Shown here in pieces: positions 1-13,500 of a DNA stretch of 64,000 nt. The position numbers and the translations under genes are program-made. The notes beneath the pieces are model-generated. The model was not told the DNA's origin. It did not search any database and worked only from the letters and a program-made list of their open reading frames with translations. The stretch lies in assembly GCA_036852015.1 (NCBI GenBank), contig JAANDG010000110.1, positions 186,001 to 250,000 of the forward strand. Direction: 5' to 3'. How positions within the stretch are numbered: position 1 is the stretch's first letter; every line of letters starts with the position of its first letter. This DNA is from Pelodera strongyloides (Eukaryota; Nematoda; Chromadorea; Rhabditida; Rhabditidae).

Positions 1-1588
1 TTAGAGAATATTCCGAAACAGATCATGTCCGGAGAAGTGAAGTGCGCGAAGATCACAGACATTGAAGACCTTTTCCAATTTCTGATTTCTGATTTTATGT
101 TGAACGAGCCATTAAACCGAAGTGTTGGATTGACCTTCGAAGATTTGAAGGATCGATTTCCGTGTAAGGTTACTGATTGTAAAAAACGAAAAGAATAGAT
201 TATTGTTATTCTCCAAGTTAGCTATCGATTTTTAATATGGCGCAATTTTTTTTTAATTTTAAATTTCAAAAACCACTGAAACCAAATCATTCTCCAGTTG
301 GAAGATGAGATATGTCCTCGATTACGCAATTCTAATTGAAAATTCGGAATAACGGTTTACGTTTGATTTTGACTTTACTGGTTTGTTTTCCAGCCGTTCT
401 CTCGGAATGTGTTCCATCTGGGTTGAGTTGTCTAATGCGAAGTGATAGTGGGAAAATAATGGGATGTCTTTTGGCGAGGAAAATGAAAATCGTCAAAGAA
501 ACGGAAAATCGTGAAGAAAAAGAGGAAAACTTGCCCGAAAGGCTAAGACATATCACTCGAATACTAGACGAGTTCGAGGGAAATGTGGGTTTTTGTCGAT
601 GTTTTATAAAAATAAGTACACTTTTAAATGAAAGTAAGAAAAGATAAGTTTCCTAAGGCCGTGAGATTGCTATACAAACATGCGTATGCGCCGCTTGCAT
701 AACTCCGCGTCGTTTATGATGTGACATTTTGACATTGACCATAGTTTTCGGTTTTGACACATCCTTAGTTAGGGTCTTAGGGCGATCTTCTCGCAAGAAG
801 CCCGCATGGCATGATCATAGGATTTTAGCGGCTTTTCGAACATTTCTTGTAATATGTTGCGTCATGGATGAGTTTAATTGCTCAATTTTAGATGAGCTCT
901 CACCTACCCAGTGATATACACGAAGTGGTCAGTATCGACATAATTAGCGTTTCCCAACATTTTACCCGCCAGGGAATTGCTCAAAAGATGTTGGATTGGC
1001 TGATTTGTCAAGCAAATGGACAACATTTATCCATTTGTACTGAAGCAACGGCTAAGGCATCACAAAAGGTTCACGCTTTGCTACCTGACACTAAATCACT
1101 AAATGACCAGAAATGTGAACTAACATTAACGGTGACAGCTACAAACTAAGCCAACTGAATCAGATGCAGGTTTTGTCCAGCTACAGTAGGATATGCTCCG
1201 GTACTGTTGATTGGCTATAGTGGGGACATCAATTTAATTTATAACATTATTGAGAGATGCCTGGTGTTCGTGTGCTATGGATTGTTTGTTTATGGATAGT
1301 TATGGATGAATTCTTCCCTAGCAATGTTTGAATCATGAAGTTGATATGATCTATCACCCAATTGTAAGCGTAGGCTGGCTAGGTTTATGAACATCGCAGT
1401 TCAAAATCCCGAGTTTTGCAAATAGGCCAATATATTGCCATTTTCAGTTATTCACAAAGAATGGCTTCACAATACTTCACGAAGTATCTCTGAATTCATA
1501 TACTGACGCAAATGGAAAGAAAGTGTTCAACTGCCATGACGGAACACAAGTTGCGCAACTTGTTTTCCGAGAATACACTGAAACATAA
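1..1588 (+). CDS. GNAT-family N-acetyltransferase, four exons, possibly 5' partial
   Basis: Exons are <1-163, 394-584, 892-1068 and 1448-1588 (stop 1586-1588). Donors are GTAAGG, GTGGGT and GTTCAC; acceptors are TTTTCCAG, AATTTTAG and ATTTTCAG; every junction keeps phase. The first exon reads IEDLFQFLISDFMLNEPLNR, the usual N-terminal helix of nematode and arthropod arylalkylamine-type GNAT proteins. The third has the acetyl-CoA loop (FTRQGIAQKMLDWL) and an EATAKASQK helix. The last has the C-terminal strand block (LFTKNGFTILHEV, then DGTQVAQLVF). Family role: acetyl transfer from acetyl-CoA to an amine; substrate unknown. An ATG at 25 fits the family N-terminus and may be the true start, but the frame is open to the window edge, so upstream coding is possible. 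AATAAA lies at 1606. Convergent with the gene at 1785-2316. Confidence 0.85.
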
Positions 1589-1605
1589 GCTCTTTTCAGA
1601 TCATG

Positions 1606-1611
1606 AATAAA
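1606..1611 (+). terminator. poly(A) signal of the GNAT gene
   Basis: AATAAA lies 18 nt after the GNAT stop codon and before the convergent gene. Confidence 0.5.
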
Positions 1612-1737
1612 TTTCATTTATGATACTTTTGGAAACGCTGCGCTTTTTCCATACATTGAATAGAAAGAAGTACACAACGGACAATATTTTCGGGCAATTG
1701 ACCTCAAAATCATGAAGTCAGATGATCAACATTTTAT

Positions 1738-1743
1738 TTTATT
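1738..1743 (-). terminator. poly(A) signal of the small membrane protein gene
   Basis: TTTATT on +, that is AATAAA on the minus strand, about 40 nt past the stop at 1785. Confidence 0.45.
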
Positions 1744-1784
1744 AGTTAAATTCCGAGTAGCGAGTCATATTTTTCTCCGTTTTG

Positions 1785-2316
1785 CTATTCCGCCTTCTCT
1801 GCCTTCTTATCCTTGAAGATATCGTCCCCAAGGCCGGCCAAAGTCTGAAAGGAACCTTTTCAGTACAGAACACAGAATACACAAATTGACGGAACCTCGA
1901 TTCCGCCTTACGTATTTTTGGCGTACACAAAACATGTCACCCTTGTACTTGACTAAACCTTGCTTATGATTCACATGAAGGGCTCCCTCCACGCTGACTA
2001 TGGCCCAAGGTGAAACGTTGGTCAAGGGTTTGTGGTCAAAGTTCTTTCTCTCACCTGATAGTTGGGGTCGTGTGTGCCGGCTGTAACACGGCGTTGATCT
2101 GGCGCGCGGATTGGAGGCGCGGAAATCTGAAACAGTCGTTTAGTATGTTTTATTTTAGTCAAAAGCCAAGCGTATAAAAGAGCTTTAAACAACCGGAATA
2201 AGAGAATAAAGAGGGAAACCCACATTCTTGGCCGTATCGGTGCCGGCCTCCTTGTTCTTCGTGTAAAGGTATGCGCCTGCGGCTAGCGCCCCAATGATAA
2301 GGATAAGGACGATCAT
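1785..2316 (-). CDS. small single-pass membrane protein, 74 aa, three exons
   Basis: Exons on the minus strand are 2316-2224, 2126-2055 and 1844-1785, all phase 0. Donors are GTGGGT and GTGAGA; acceptors are GTTTCAG and CTTTCAG. The protein starts with a hydrophobic helix (MIVLILIIGALAAGAYLY), then a short hydrophilic part ending in HDPNYQ, then TLAGLGDDIFKDKK and a Lys/Glu tail. An N-terminal anchor with a cytosolic tail is the likely topology. I do not recognise the family. An alternative reading frame at 1807-2025 lies inside intron 2 and does not fit the phases. AATAAA (complement of 1738-1743) follows the stop. Confidence 0.7.
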
Positions 2317-2860
2317 ATCAAGTGGGCGGCACTGGTGCGGTGAGGGTGCGGCACTGGTGCGGATTTATTTCTCGAATACGACCACGAATTTGTGCTCGTA
2401 GTAGAAGGTTATCGGAATACTAGTCGAGGCAGAGGTCAGAAGACTAGGAACGGTCTGAGCGACCACTCACATTCACAGCCATATATTTGATTGGGATTAT
2501 ATGCAAATTAGCTGTGTACGGCTCAATTTCGTAAATGGGGTCAGGAAAAGAAGAATGTGCGTTTCACATCTGACACATATTACCAAATAAACGTTGTGCA
2601 TGTCTGTTACTGTATCATAAACAAATTAATATCTTTTTATTAGGCAACGTGGCAAGAATTGCTAGAGCTAATATATGAGAAGTTCCATGCAAGAACCGGG
2701 ATTCCGATTCCCACTCCCCGGGGTAGTCGCCCACTCACCGGGGTGGCCCCCACTCCCTGGGGAAGTCCCCCACTCCCCGGGGTAGTCCACTTATCCGCAA
2801 ATGGTATGAGCGGGCCAGATGAGACGAACCGACTTCCTGATTTTCTACAAGAAGTCTTTA

Positions 2861-3032
2861 TTAAAGCGAAATGCTCGCCCCTTTGGAAAATTTGCATATG
2901 ATAAGCAAATCCTATGTATCCTATGCTAATTCTGTACGATTGCCGAGGTCGATCGTACAAATTTAGCATAGGATACATAGGATTTGCTTATCATATGCAA
3001 ATTTTCCAAAGAGGCTAGCATTTCGCTTTAAA
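2861..3032. mobile_element. palindromic MITE, family 1, copy 1
   Basis: A near-perfect foldback of about 172 bp. The left arm starts TTAAAGCGAAATGCTCGCCC, the right arm ends with its reverse complement, and a short loop lies near 2943-2952. No coding capacity. A second copy is at 29449-29621. The reading frames across it are products of the palindrome. Confidence 0.85.
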
Positions 3033-4152
3033 CTGACAAGTGTTGCTCTAGAATAGTCAGCTATGTTGACTTATACCGTTACTGTGGTTTCGATCAAAAT
3101 AACGGGTTGCAATTTCCCAAGTAATATGTTCCTGTTAGGCAGCGAGTTTCCCGCTGAATTGTCATGGTGGCGTCCTGGCAGGCCTCCTTAGGCAAAACAC
3201 GGGCGATAGGGAGTCAAGTTCCTACAAGTATAGTGTTTTTAACTAAAGCAATAATCAGCTTGACAGACATTGAAGTGACTGTATGTAAACAGTATGCGAG
3301 CGTAGTTCTGGGACTGCCATTGAGGGAAACTCCCTGCCAAATAGGAAGATAGTAGCTAGCTCGTTTATAGAATTTCCCTGTGCTTTGTTGATTGACATGC
3401 TTTTGAAAATAACACATCATACAGCCAAACACTTTATAAAAGGACAATTGACATGAAAATTATACAAGATTTAGGAATGTTAGTATATCATATTGCAGAA
3501 TTTGTGATTATGATCAAAAAGAGCAACGATAGCAGTCCTACACATATAAAGAAAAGAGACGTTACGTTACAAATAAGGGTGAAAAATAACCCGGTAGATC
3601 TTATTGTTTAAAATCTTTCATGAAAATCCGTGTTAAACCTCTAAATATCTAAAATCCGTACAATTTACGATTTTTGTTATTTTGGTCAAATATTGACAGT
3701 GTGTTGGGGAAACAATTTAAAATACCAATAAAACATAAGGACTCGTGCTCACAAAAATAAATCCAATACCAGTGATGCAATAAAATAAACTGTTTTTCTT
3801 ATAAACAAAAACTATTCCAGATTACATGTGAGGAGAAACACAGGGAAGAAAATATTAAATTGTACTCATTTTTCGGTTAATTTTCGAATTGCCCTACAGA
3901 AGACGATAAGCCTAGAAACTAAAATGGTACAACATACAAACAGATATGGTGCATTCAATTTAGAACTAATAATCGATTAATGATATTTTTGGTTGAACAA
4001 CAAGCTCTAACTTGGATATTTGATACAAATCTGAAATGTATGGGAAACCGTGCAAGTTTGGTCAAAATATTTTGATGTGCGATAAAATGCGAGTAACAAC
4101 TATGCTTTACTACTGAAAACCACATTAGTAGAGCAAAAACATCGAATCGGTA

Positions 4153-4346
4153 TTGATGGTACTGTGGCCTAGTGGTTAGTGCTAGAGACTCATGGAATAG
4201 GTCAAGGGTTCGGATCCTTATCCCAGCTCAAATCAGTGTCAAGTACTGTAGAGGACAGGGAGCGAAAGCTTTCCTCTCGGTTCGTACTGTAACTCGGCCA
4301 TCTTTTATTGAGTCGGGCTGAGCGAAGACCACCTAAAAAGAAAATA
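4153..4346 (+). mobile_element. tRNA-headed SINE-like element
   Basis: The first ~75 nt look like a degraded tRNA gene: an A-box-like TGGCCTAGTGG near 4168 and a B-box-like GGGTTCGGATCC near 4207, with spacing usual for an internal Pol III promoter. A ~130-nt unrelated body follows and ends in an A-rich stretch. I could not fold it as a functional tRNA. SINE is the best reading, from one copy only. Confidence 0.45.
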
Positions 4347-4397
4347 GGGTAATATGGACTGATCAAATATCTAATAAATAATTTTTCCGTAAATTAA

Positions 4398-4403
4398 TTT
4401 ATT
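4398..4403 (-). terminator. possible poly(A) signal of the SH3 gene
   Basis: TTTATT on + gives AATAAA on the minus strand about 110 nt past the stop at 4515. Confidence 0.3.
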
Positions 4404-4514
4404 CCCTGATAATAGATTTTATATGAGCATGGCTGGCCAGCTATCAGTTATTCATTGTTTGAGAGGTTGAGATGAGAACAATATTATTGTATTTGATTCT
4501 AGAGTTTGACAGTC

Positions 4515-7500
4515 TCATAGAGCGAGTCTTTTTTTTAGAGTGGGATCAGCTTTGTATGCTCTAGACTTCTAAGAAAAACGATGTCTTACACTTTTGGACC
4601 ATTTATCCTTATTTATCAGTCTAAAACCCATGATCTCACCTGATCCCTGTACATTCGTAATCGTTGTTCTGGAACGAAAACATTCTGAAGGATTCTCATC
4701 GGTTGTTCCCCAGCAGTCACTCGGGCCACACAAGTTGCGGGGAAGGAGATCAGATGCTCTGTCCGGTCGGAAAGTCTGAACCAAGTTCAGATTCAAAATA
4801 AGACAACACTGGGAAGGCAATGTTCTTGTCTGTGCCCGTGAACTACACGACAGTATGCAAATATCTGTTGAAATTCACGTGCAAAAACCTTATAATATAA
4901 CGCAACGGTAGTGCGTAGACCTAGGCGCAGTGTTACGATAGTACCACGTGTACTGTATACGATTAGGTATGAAGCATTCTCCAAATTACATCCTCTTTGA
5001 GGGAATCTTGAGAGGGAAATAAGAGAAGAAATTAGTTTCAAACCTGAATCCGTGTAGCCAGTCTGGATCCCCGTTGTCTACAACTTGAAGTCTCTCTCCA
5101 AGTATAAGTGGTGGTCCCGAAGACGGGCAATACTCGTGAATTACGATATATCCTGGGGCACTGGCTACTAAAATGAAACCAATTACTTATAATGTTTACA
5201 ACGCACGTTCCTTTTATGACATAAATAAATTTGTATTTTACGCTTCAAGAGCGTGCACCTTTATTCAAGGGTGGAAATACAGTTTCAAAGTTTGCTTATG
5301 ACATGTTCCGCAGAGGTCCTGCAGTAGGCGACGAATTCCAGATGACAAATAGCTCGATGTCTTCCGGATATGTCTCAATGATTAGTGAATTTAAAGATTA
5401 TGAAGACGTAAAAGGTGACTTACATGCATTCGCACTTCCTCTTCTACTATTAACCGAAGGTGAACAACTCCGTTCCCAATCGGAGAGATCTGATGAACCG
5501 TTCTTCAGACGAGTTTGGCTATCGCGAGGGACGAGCTTGTTTCCTTAAATAATGAGAAGTTTGTAATAAACTTATCTTTACATTTTATCGTTACTCACGA
5601 TTCAGGCCATAGATATAATGAATGCTTTTAATACTCACTCAGATAGGCAAACTTACGACAAAAAAACTGGAATTCAGGCAGTATCCGAACTTTGGTCGTA
5701 TGGTTCGGAATCGAAAGCCTTGGCGATATGCCAACAACAGTTCTTTAAAAGAACCTACTCATTGGACTTCTGGTGACTGCGTTAATTCTCGGGGGTATCT
5801 CCGCACAGTCCAATGAGAGTGATTTCATCTGTTGAGAGAGACGAGGTGCACGACGGCGAGCTGGTGCACGGCCTAAACCGAATTGTAAATCGGATGTCAA
5901 AATTAGGTTATTATCTGTTATCATGCTCATGGGTTTATACGCGAACCCTCGTGCATCAAATCAATTATATCGTATCAATATAAAGTTCCTACTGTGAACT
6001 GGAAACTACCAGGAGAACTGAACGAATATAAATCCAAGATGTAAAACAAACATCTACGCTAATAATTGAGAGATATAGTGTAGCAAAGAAACGCCGGTAA
6101 AGCAAAATTTCCTTATCATTCTTGAAAAACCACTTTTTATAATAAAGTATTATAATTATTATAATAAACTCTTGAAATTTCTAATTTTGATAAACAAAGA
6201 ATGATCTAGTGAGTGAATGAGAGAAGACAGAAGACCAGTAGATAGTGAAGATAACTCGAAAATTGAAGTCTGAATATAATTGGATGGGCCCCTTCTATCT
6301 ACTTCTAGTATTAGGGCTTAAGGCGTTTGGATATGGTCTAGGAAGTGAAATAAATGCAAATGATGACTTGAAATTGACTCGAATGAGCCGAATTTGCCGG
6401 AAATTACGCCGAAAAAAACGCGAAACTTATCTCCGTTTACGCTAGTTTATGATGTCAATTTTGATGGAAAAAAGGGGACAACAATTACGGAAAATTCGCG
6501 AATGGCGAGGGTGGAATAAGTAGTTTTTTGAGGGTCTGGGTCGAATTTTAATCTTATTCAATTAGGCGAGTAGCTCAACTAATTGTAGGTCGCGGGTGAA
6601 AAAGAACTACAAAGTGACGTTTACCATGAACTGAGTCAACCAAGAGACTTGTAAAGCTTATAAACCTTCCTTACAATTAGTTTTACATGCAAGCAAGCGT
6701 AATTTCCCAAAATTTTAGTTATCTTAAAGTTTTATTCGAGGAAATTACGTAAGTTGAACAAGGTGCACGTTATATGACAGGTGCGAGAGGGGGAGTGCTG
6801 ATCATTAATTTTATATGAGACGAACAAAACAACCCGCCTATGATCACGTAAATTTTTAAGAAAACAAAATTTAAGTTCGAAAGCTGTAAACATATTCGGG
6901 TGATAAAGCCTTTCGTTACTTATTTCTGTTTAGAAGTTTACGAAGAGTTTTTCTTTTGTTGGAATTTAGTCAACATTGTTGTTTGTAACCCTGCAGGAGA
7001 TGCAACGTATTGTTTCATTTTCTTTCAATAGACAATATTATTAGTGGAATACCTGACCTGGCAAAACAATTAAAATTGAATAAAAAATATGGAAAGTGTA
7101 CCAGAGTTACTATAACATCCGGGATAAAGGAAAGGAAAAAATATAAATTTTATTTAAAAGTTCACGAATCGAACCTTGGTCCTTGGTCTCAAGTGGTGAA
7201 CTGACACCTTCGCGGCCATGAATAATTGATAAAGAAAATGGACTGAACATAGTTTTTCTATCACTTTTTGTCACAATGTTTGGCGAATTTTGGGATATCC
7301 AAATGAATTAATTGTTCTCAAACGAAATTTACACGTTCTCGGTACTTATTGTCAGTGCGTGAACGTGAAAATGTTTGTACGATAATAATTATCTCCAAAA
7401 TATCTCAAATAGTAATAACCATGTGAGAAATCCTTACTCAATTTCAATAAAGTTAAATTCTGATTTTGTTCAACTTCGTGTTTGACCAATACAATAAAAT

Positions 7501-10500
7501 GAATACAACAGTGAGTAGGGAAAAAGATACGATTTCTCACTGACTACGAGCCGAACGAGCTCCCAATAATGATCCACAAGAATAATCTGGGCTATATAAA
7601 CATGCTCACTTTGCAAGTAAAATGAGGTATTATTGCAGTGAGACTCTGGGAAACAAGTAAGTTGCCTTCCAGTACTTCAAAACACAATAACTAATTGGAT
7701 TTATCATTTTCCTTGCATAACAACGATAACAACGCATATATTATAGTTCTATCCAGGGTACAAAATGGCGGGTTTTTGTTGGGGAATACATTTTTCCCCT
7801 CGTTATATGTGTGTAAACCTTTGGATTTTGGAATTTTAACTGGTGGCTACAATTAACGGAAATCATGTGGAAAAATAATGGAAATTTTAAAATTTGGGGA
7901 AAATTTAATAAGGTAAGTAAGGTAAGGTTACGGAAAACTAGATGACTAGATCTACCATATGACGGCTAAGGTCGATTATCCGTATATACATAGTTACCTA
8001 AGGGCCAGAAGCGAACTACTGTATTCCAGTGAAACTGGAGTTGTCTTTCCTTTTAATACATAAATAATACAGAAAGTCAACACCCACATACGAATTAAGT
8101 TGATAAATAAATGATTCTTAAAAAAATCATCATAGTGTTTACAAATTTTCTTTGGCTAATCTTTTCACAACCGTTATTTCCGCCACTTTATTTATTACTA
8201 ATAGATGAAAATTGTCACGTATCCATTGATCGGTATCTATTGATGGAAAATGATGTTTTTATCTTACTTATGGTATATTTATGGAATAATTCCGTGAACC
8301 AGATGGTGTGCGATTATATAAATATGAAAAATCTCTTTGGACAGACATCATATTCATTTATGTAGGAGGACTTGCTGACAATATATTAATATATACATTT
8401 AGAACATGTTCATTATCACAATTTTTTATGAACGAAAAGATAAACCAGCTTATAATACTGGGTTATTCTATAATGTGAATTAAAGAGGAAGATACTTAGT
8501 AACTGTTTTTCATAAGAAAATAGTTTGTTTTTCACATTTTAACTTGTCTGTGTTCAAGTTAAATCCCAATTTTCACCTAGATCCCATTGCTCTTTCATTA
8601 TAAATTCATTCGATTCGGGTGGAACATTTCAAATTGGACATAACATCAAAGGGCGAGGGTGGAATACTCATTTTTTTCCCTTCCAACAAGAATAATTGAT
8701 CATTTTGCAAATGAATTTGGGACACGTTCTCCAATTTAAATATATGAGTCAGAGAGAGAGAGAGAGAGAGAGCGCGAGAGATAGAGAGAAAGAGGGAGAG
8801 AAGAGAGTGATAGAGAGAGAGGGAGAGTGAGAGAGGGAGAGAGAAAGTAGGGAAGTAATTAAAACACGTCCAAAAGATAAGCTAGCTTTCAAAATGAGTA
8901 TTAGCTAATAGTAATGACTACGGACCTAGTTGGAATTATGGCATTCCATTGGTGGGGGGCTGGTAAAATCAAGGTATCTCGCTGAGAACGAGGCACATTT
9001 GCAGAGATTTGCATAATGGGGATTTGCATCCCAAAAATTCGGTGTGCTTCTGTCAATACTACTGTATTTCTGCACGAAAACTATATACATAATATGAAAA
9101 GGTAAAAAAATATTCTCGTATAGTTCCAAGATATTGTAAATTTTCACCATACTTGGAAACCCCCATAAGATAAGCTTAGATACGATGCTTGTGATACTAA
9201 CTCCCGTAAAAAGAATTGCGCTACTGTTCTATTATTGTACCTTGTCATACAAAGAGCTGCTGTATCTTCTGACCTTGTTTACCGTTTACAAGAATACGGT
9301 ATCTTACGGTATATACAGTATATGTGCATGTATACGGCATCTTATTCTTACGGTATATACGGTATGGCGTATGGTATATGTACAGAAATACGGTATATTA
9401 TCCTTACGGTATATGCGGTATGTATACAGGTATACGGTATCTTGTGCGACTGACCTGCGTGATCCAACTGTGGAGTAGATCCTAGCAGTGGATTACTTCT
9501 CGTTGGAGGATTCATCTCGACATATCCAGAATCCTGAATAAATATTAATATTCTCAATTGCTAACTTAAAATTCAGGCTTTCCTGAACAATGAATCCCTG
9601 GAATGTAATCAAAATTTTTAAACATCGAATAAATCTAAATCTAAGCTACAAGATCGTGCTAGTTTATTCAAGTGTGGTTCAATACAAGGTTTCAAGGCTT
9701 ACGACTTTTTCAACATAATAGACCCCGTCACGTACGAAAGTCCTGGATTTACATAGTCTAAGTAAATCTGTGGTTTTTTCAGTGTTCTCCTCACCTTTTT
9801 ATGTAAGGTAAACCGAGTGCTAGCGGCACAATTTAGAGACATTAGACCATTTGAGCAATTAGAAATAAATGGAAATAAGAATCAGAAAAAAGCACTCGAA
9901 CTGAACTCTCCAACTTGAGGGTGTCACGTTAAAACACATCATTGTAATTGATATGATTCGCGCACGCAATTCGAACAGTTGAGCGTTTTTATTTGAAATT
10001 AATGAATTGTCTTTTGGAGGTCAGAAGTCTAAAGACCATATAAACTAATACTGATATCACAAGACTTTGACTTCAGCTTCACACAAGGAACTATACAAAA
10101 TAATTCTCTCCTTTATTCAAATACGTTGAAGCGAAATAACGGCCGTTTTTGAAATTTACTCGAATTTAGCTCGACTTTTTATTCTAATTTATGTTCGAGT
10201 GTTTCAAAAACCGGCCGCTATTCGCTACCATTGCGGGTTTTCGATATGGCATGACTTTTTTCGATTTTACAAAAGTCCAACTTCACCCACAGTAAGCCAT
10301 AGGTTTTACGCCAGCCGATGCTTCACTATTTGGGGCGGAGCTTAACCATGGCTTATCCAAAAATCGATAATCCCACCTGAAGTGAAACCTGTGAGAGATT
10401 GCGGGGACTTGGAGAGTGAGAGTCGACATTGTGTGCAGAAGATCCCCTCCTGGTACCGTATCTTCCGGTGGCCTGCTTGAGTGCCAAATAGACTGGATCG

Positions 10501-13500
10501 ACTGGCAGTTCTGAAGAGAATACGGTAATTTTTTTCGGTAAATCTAGAAATAGCCCTCCCCCTCGTTTTTATTATACAATTCTTTTTATTTTTCATTTGT
10601 TTAAGCACATATAAACTATGTCACTTCTCAAGGAAATTCTTCAGCAGTCAGTGGGCCTGACCCCTTGAAACCCATCCTATTTATAATATCATTAGATAAT
10701 ATATCCTTCACATTCTATTATGATGTGTTTATTTTTTAATAAATATCCTTGAAAGAAACACTTCCTGATTTGATTGAAATTTTTTTATTATTATTACAAT
10801 TATTATTTCACACTCATTAGAATTATTTGTTCGGTTCATATGAATTGTTTTCACTCCCTAAATATTTATATAATTATTAAAAGAGGATTATTTTATAAAT
10901 GGGGGTGTATGTTTGGCCAAACAAGGAAGCTATGAGGGGAATAAATATAAAAATAGGGATCGAATGACAAAAGTGTTTCTTGAGACAGAGATATCTGTGT
11001 ATATCCGGTTACAAATAAGCATGGCCAAAAATGAACATTTAGGAAGAAAATCAGGGAATCTGAGTCATCTGTCTCTCTCCCTCTCTACTCTCTCTCTCTC
11101 TCGCTACTCTGTCTCTTTCTCTGTTCATCTCCCTCTCTTTCCCTTCTTAGTTTTTTCTTGCCCACCCTCGCCTTTTCAGAAGTTAAGAATGGTAGGCAAT
11201 AAAACTCCATTCGACTAGTTAAGTACACCCTATCAGCTTAGTTCCTTATGGGTTAAGAAGGCAGACTTTTTTCTTTTTTGAAATATGGGATAATTTTAGG
11301 TTTGACTCAGAAACTACACGGGGGAAACTTGGCGACATCGCCGCGCCAAAAATGTGGGTCCACCACAGCGCGCGGCAGGCGCGCCACAGGTCCGCGAAAG
11401 GATATTCAACGCAGTTGGGCGAATCTGCGGCGAACTTTTCGTAGGTTCCGCGGCAAGTCCGCCGTAGGTGCGCTCCTGATGCGCCATGAGACCGCCGTAG
11501 GTGCGCCATTTACCATTTGCGCACTCCGGCGCACCCGCCGCGCACCTTAGGCGGAGTGCGCCGCCCAGCTGTGGCGGACCCTCATTTTTGGCGCGGCGAT
11601 GTCGCCAAGTTTCACGTTGTACGAACACGACGGGAGTTTGGCTTACGGCGTATACATACAAAAAATTCGGTTTTATGGAATACGTGATACTTTACTTCTT
11701 GAACATAAGCATGCCGGTGTTCATGATCTTTTCTAGCGAAATATTGTGCAACATATCCATATAAGTTGCTGAATATAAGAAAAAATGCTGCAATTTCCAG
11801 CGACGAACGTCTTTTTGAGTCACTTGAATTAAGTTATGTTTCTTTTTATAAGAAACATCATTTGAGAGGTCGTTTGGCTATCAAAATGAATACCCTCGGG
11901 AGTAAAATTCAGGAAGCGCAATATTTGCGAGGAGAATTTGTTTACTATTTAAAATTTCATCCAAATTTATACTGGCGTATTTATTACTTTAAAATTCAAT
12001 TTACGAGTCGAGCAGGGGAGTATATAGTATATTTCCGACGTATAACCTAAGCTACTCGTGTTGGGCAACTTTGCAGCTAACGACGTTGATTAAAAAAAAA
12101 ATTTGGAATATAGTATGTGGAATATAGTATTTCGCATGTATAGGCTACTATCATGTTAGACAACTTTGCAGCTAACGACGTTGATTCCCTCTGAAGCTCA
12201 TATTTGCATGCGCATGTGGGTTTCTGATTCCTTATCTTATTGATGCAATATTGCGTGTTCGTCACAAGAAGGAGTTACAAATTCACTTATAGGTTAGAGA
12301 GAAGAGTTAGTGGTCAGCATGTATATTCTTAGTAGTCATGAGAGGTCTTAGGATATCTTTGTAAAGCGAGAATGGCTTTCCACAAATAGTAACAAAAATA
12401 CTAATCCCGCGACCAAAAAACCTTATTCCATGGCCATGACGCGAAAGACTACCAGTTTTGAATAACTTACTAGGAGTACCTTTTAGACGAAATCCATTTA
12501 ATAATAATAATAATTCTTTTAATTCTTGGTCCACTCCCCCGCCTCCAGAACGCTATTGTTATTAAATCAGAAACGCTTTTAGTCCATCAAACAACTACTT
12601 TACGCGCGATAACATAAAGAAAAAGAAGTCATTGTTCATTTGATTTAACATAGACTTCTATAGAGGTTAATATCTTTCCTTTTCTCCCTCTAGAAAACCT
12701 CTATGGAAAACGCTTAGCCCTAGCCCTAGGACTAGGACATTAAACATAAACATTATCCTTACTTTTTACTTCCCGGGCTCTTTCATTAGACAATTTAGCA
12801 TTTTGCAGGCAATTTGCATAATTTATTCAGCACCCTAATTGTAATTGCTTCCCGAGGGGCACTTTCTATGAAAAAGGGATGAAAACACATAGCAGTGCAT
12901 TGGCTATCCGATAAAAGTAGGGGATAAGGTGAGAGAACTTGCCTAATGATTTAAATAATTGCACAAATATATTTCCATCGTTGTATATTTCTGCTCTTTG
13001 TACCAAATGTATATATCCTCAGTGAATAATAATAATGTTCCGTTGTGGGGCACTACATCCGGTCAACCATAGTTCTCTTCTGTGGAAAAAGTATATTGCA
13101 AAAGAGCAACAAAAAAGAGCTTTTGAGGCCGGCGGAAGACGCCGTGAGACTAATGAAATTTTGTGCTACAATGCGAGTTCTACTTCGATTTAAGGCCACC
13201 TATACGATTCTCAAACTTTGATTTTAATTCAGTAATGAGAGCAGGTGATTTAGATGCAACCCAGTGGCTACCGAAATCAAATATGCAAGTGGGGTATTAG
13301 AAATTAGAATAATGCCGATATCGAGAACAGAAAATTCCTGGTTTAGAGAGTATCTGCATCTAGATCGATTTATAAGCGATATTACGACCGGTTTTTGAAA
13401 AGTGTGTTTAAAGGGTCAGGCCCACCGATATAAACCTATATTTATTATTTGTTCATAATTTTTGTAAAGGGTGTTTGTTGTAAAATATACACACTGTGTT

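Noticed and set aside
12307..12534. 75-aa minus frame (FRLKGTPSKLFKTGSLSRHG)
   Set aside because: Composition is protein-like but there is no start, splice site or family match. Lies in an intron of the SH3 gene.
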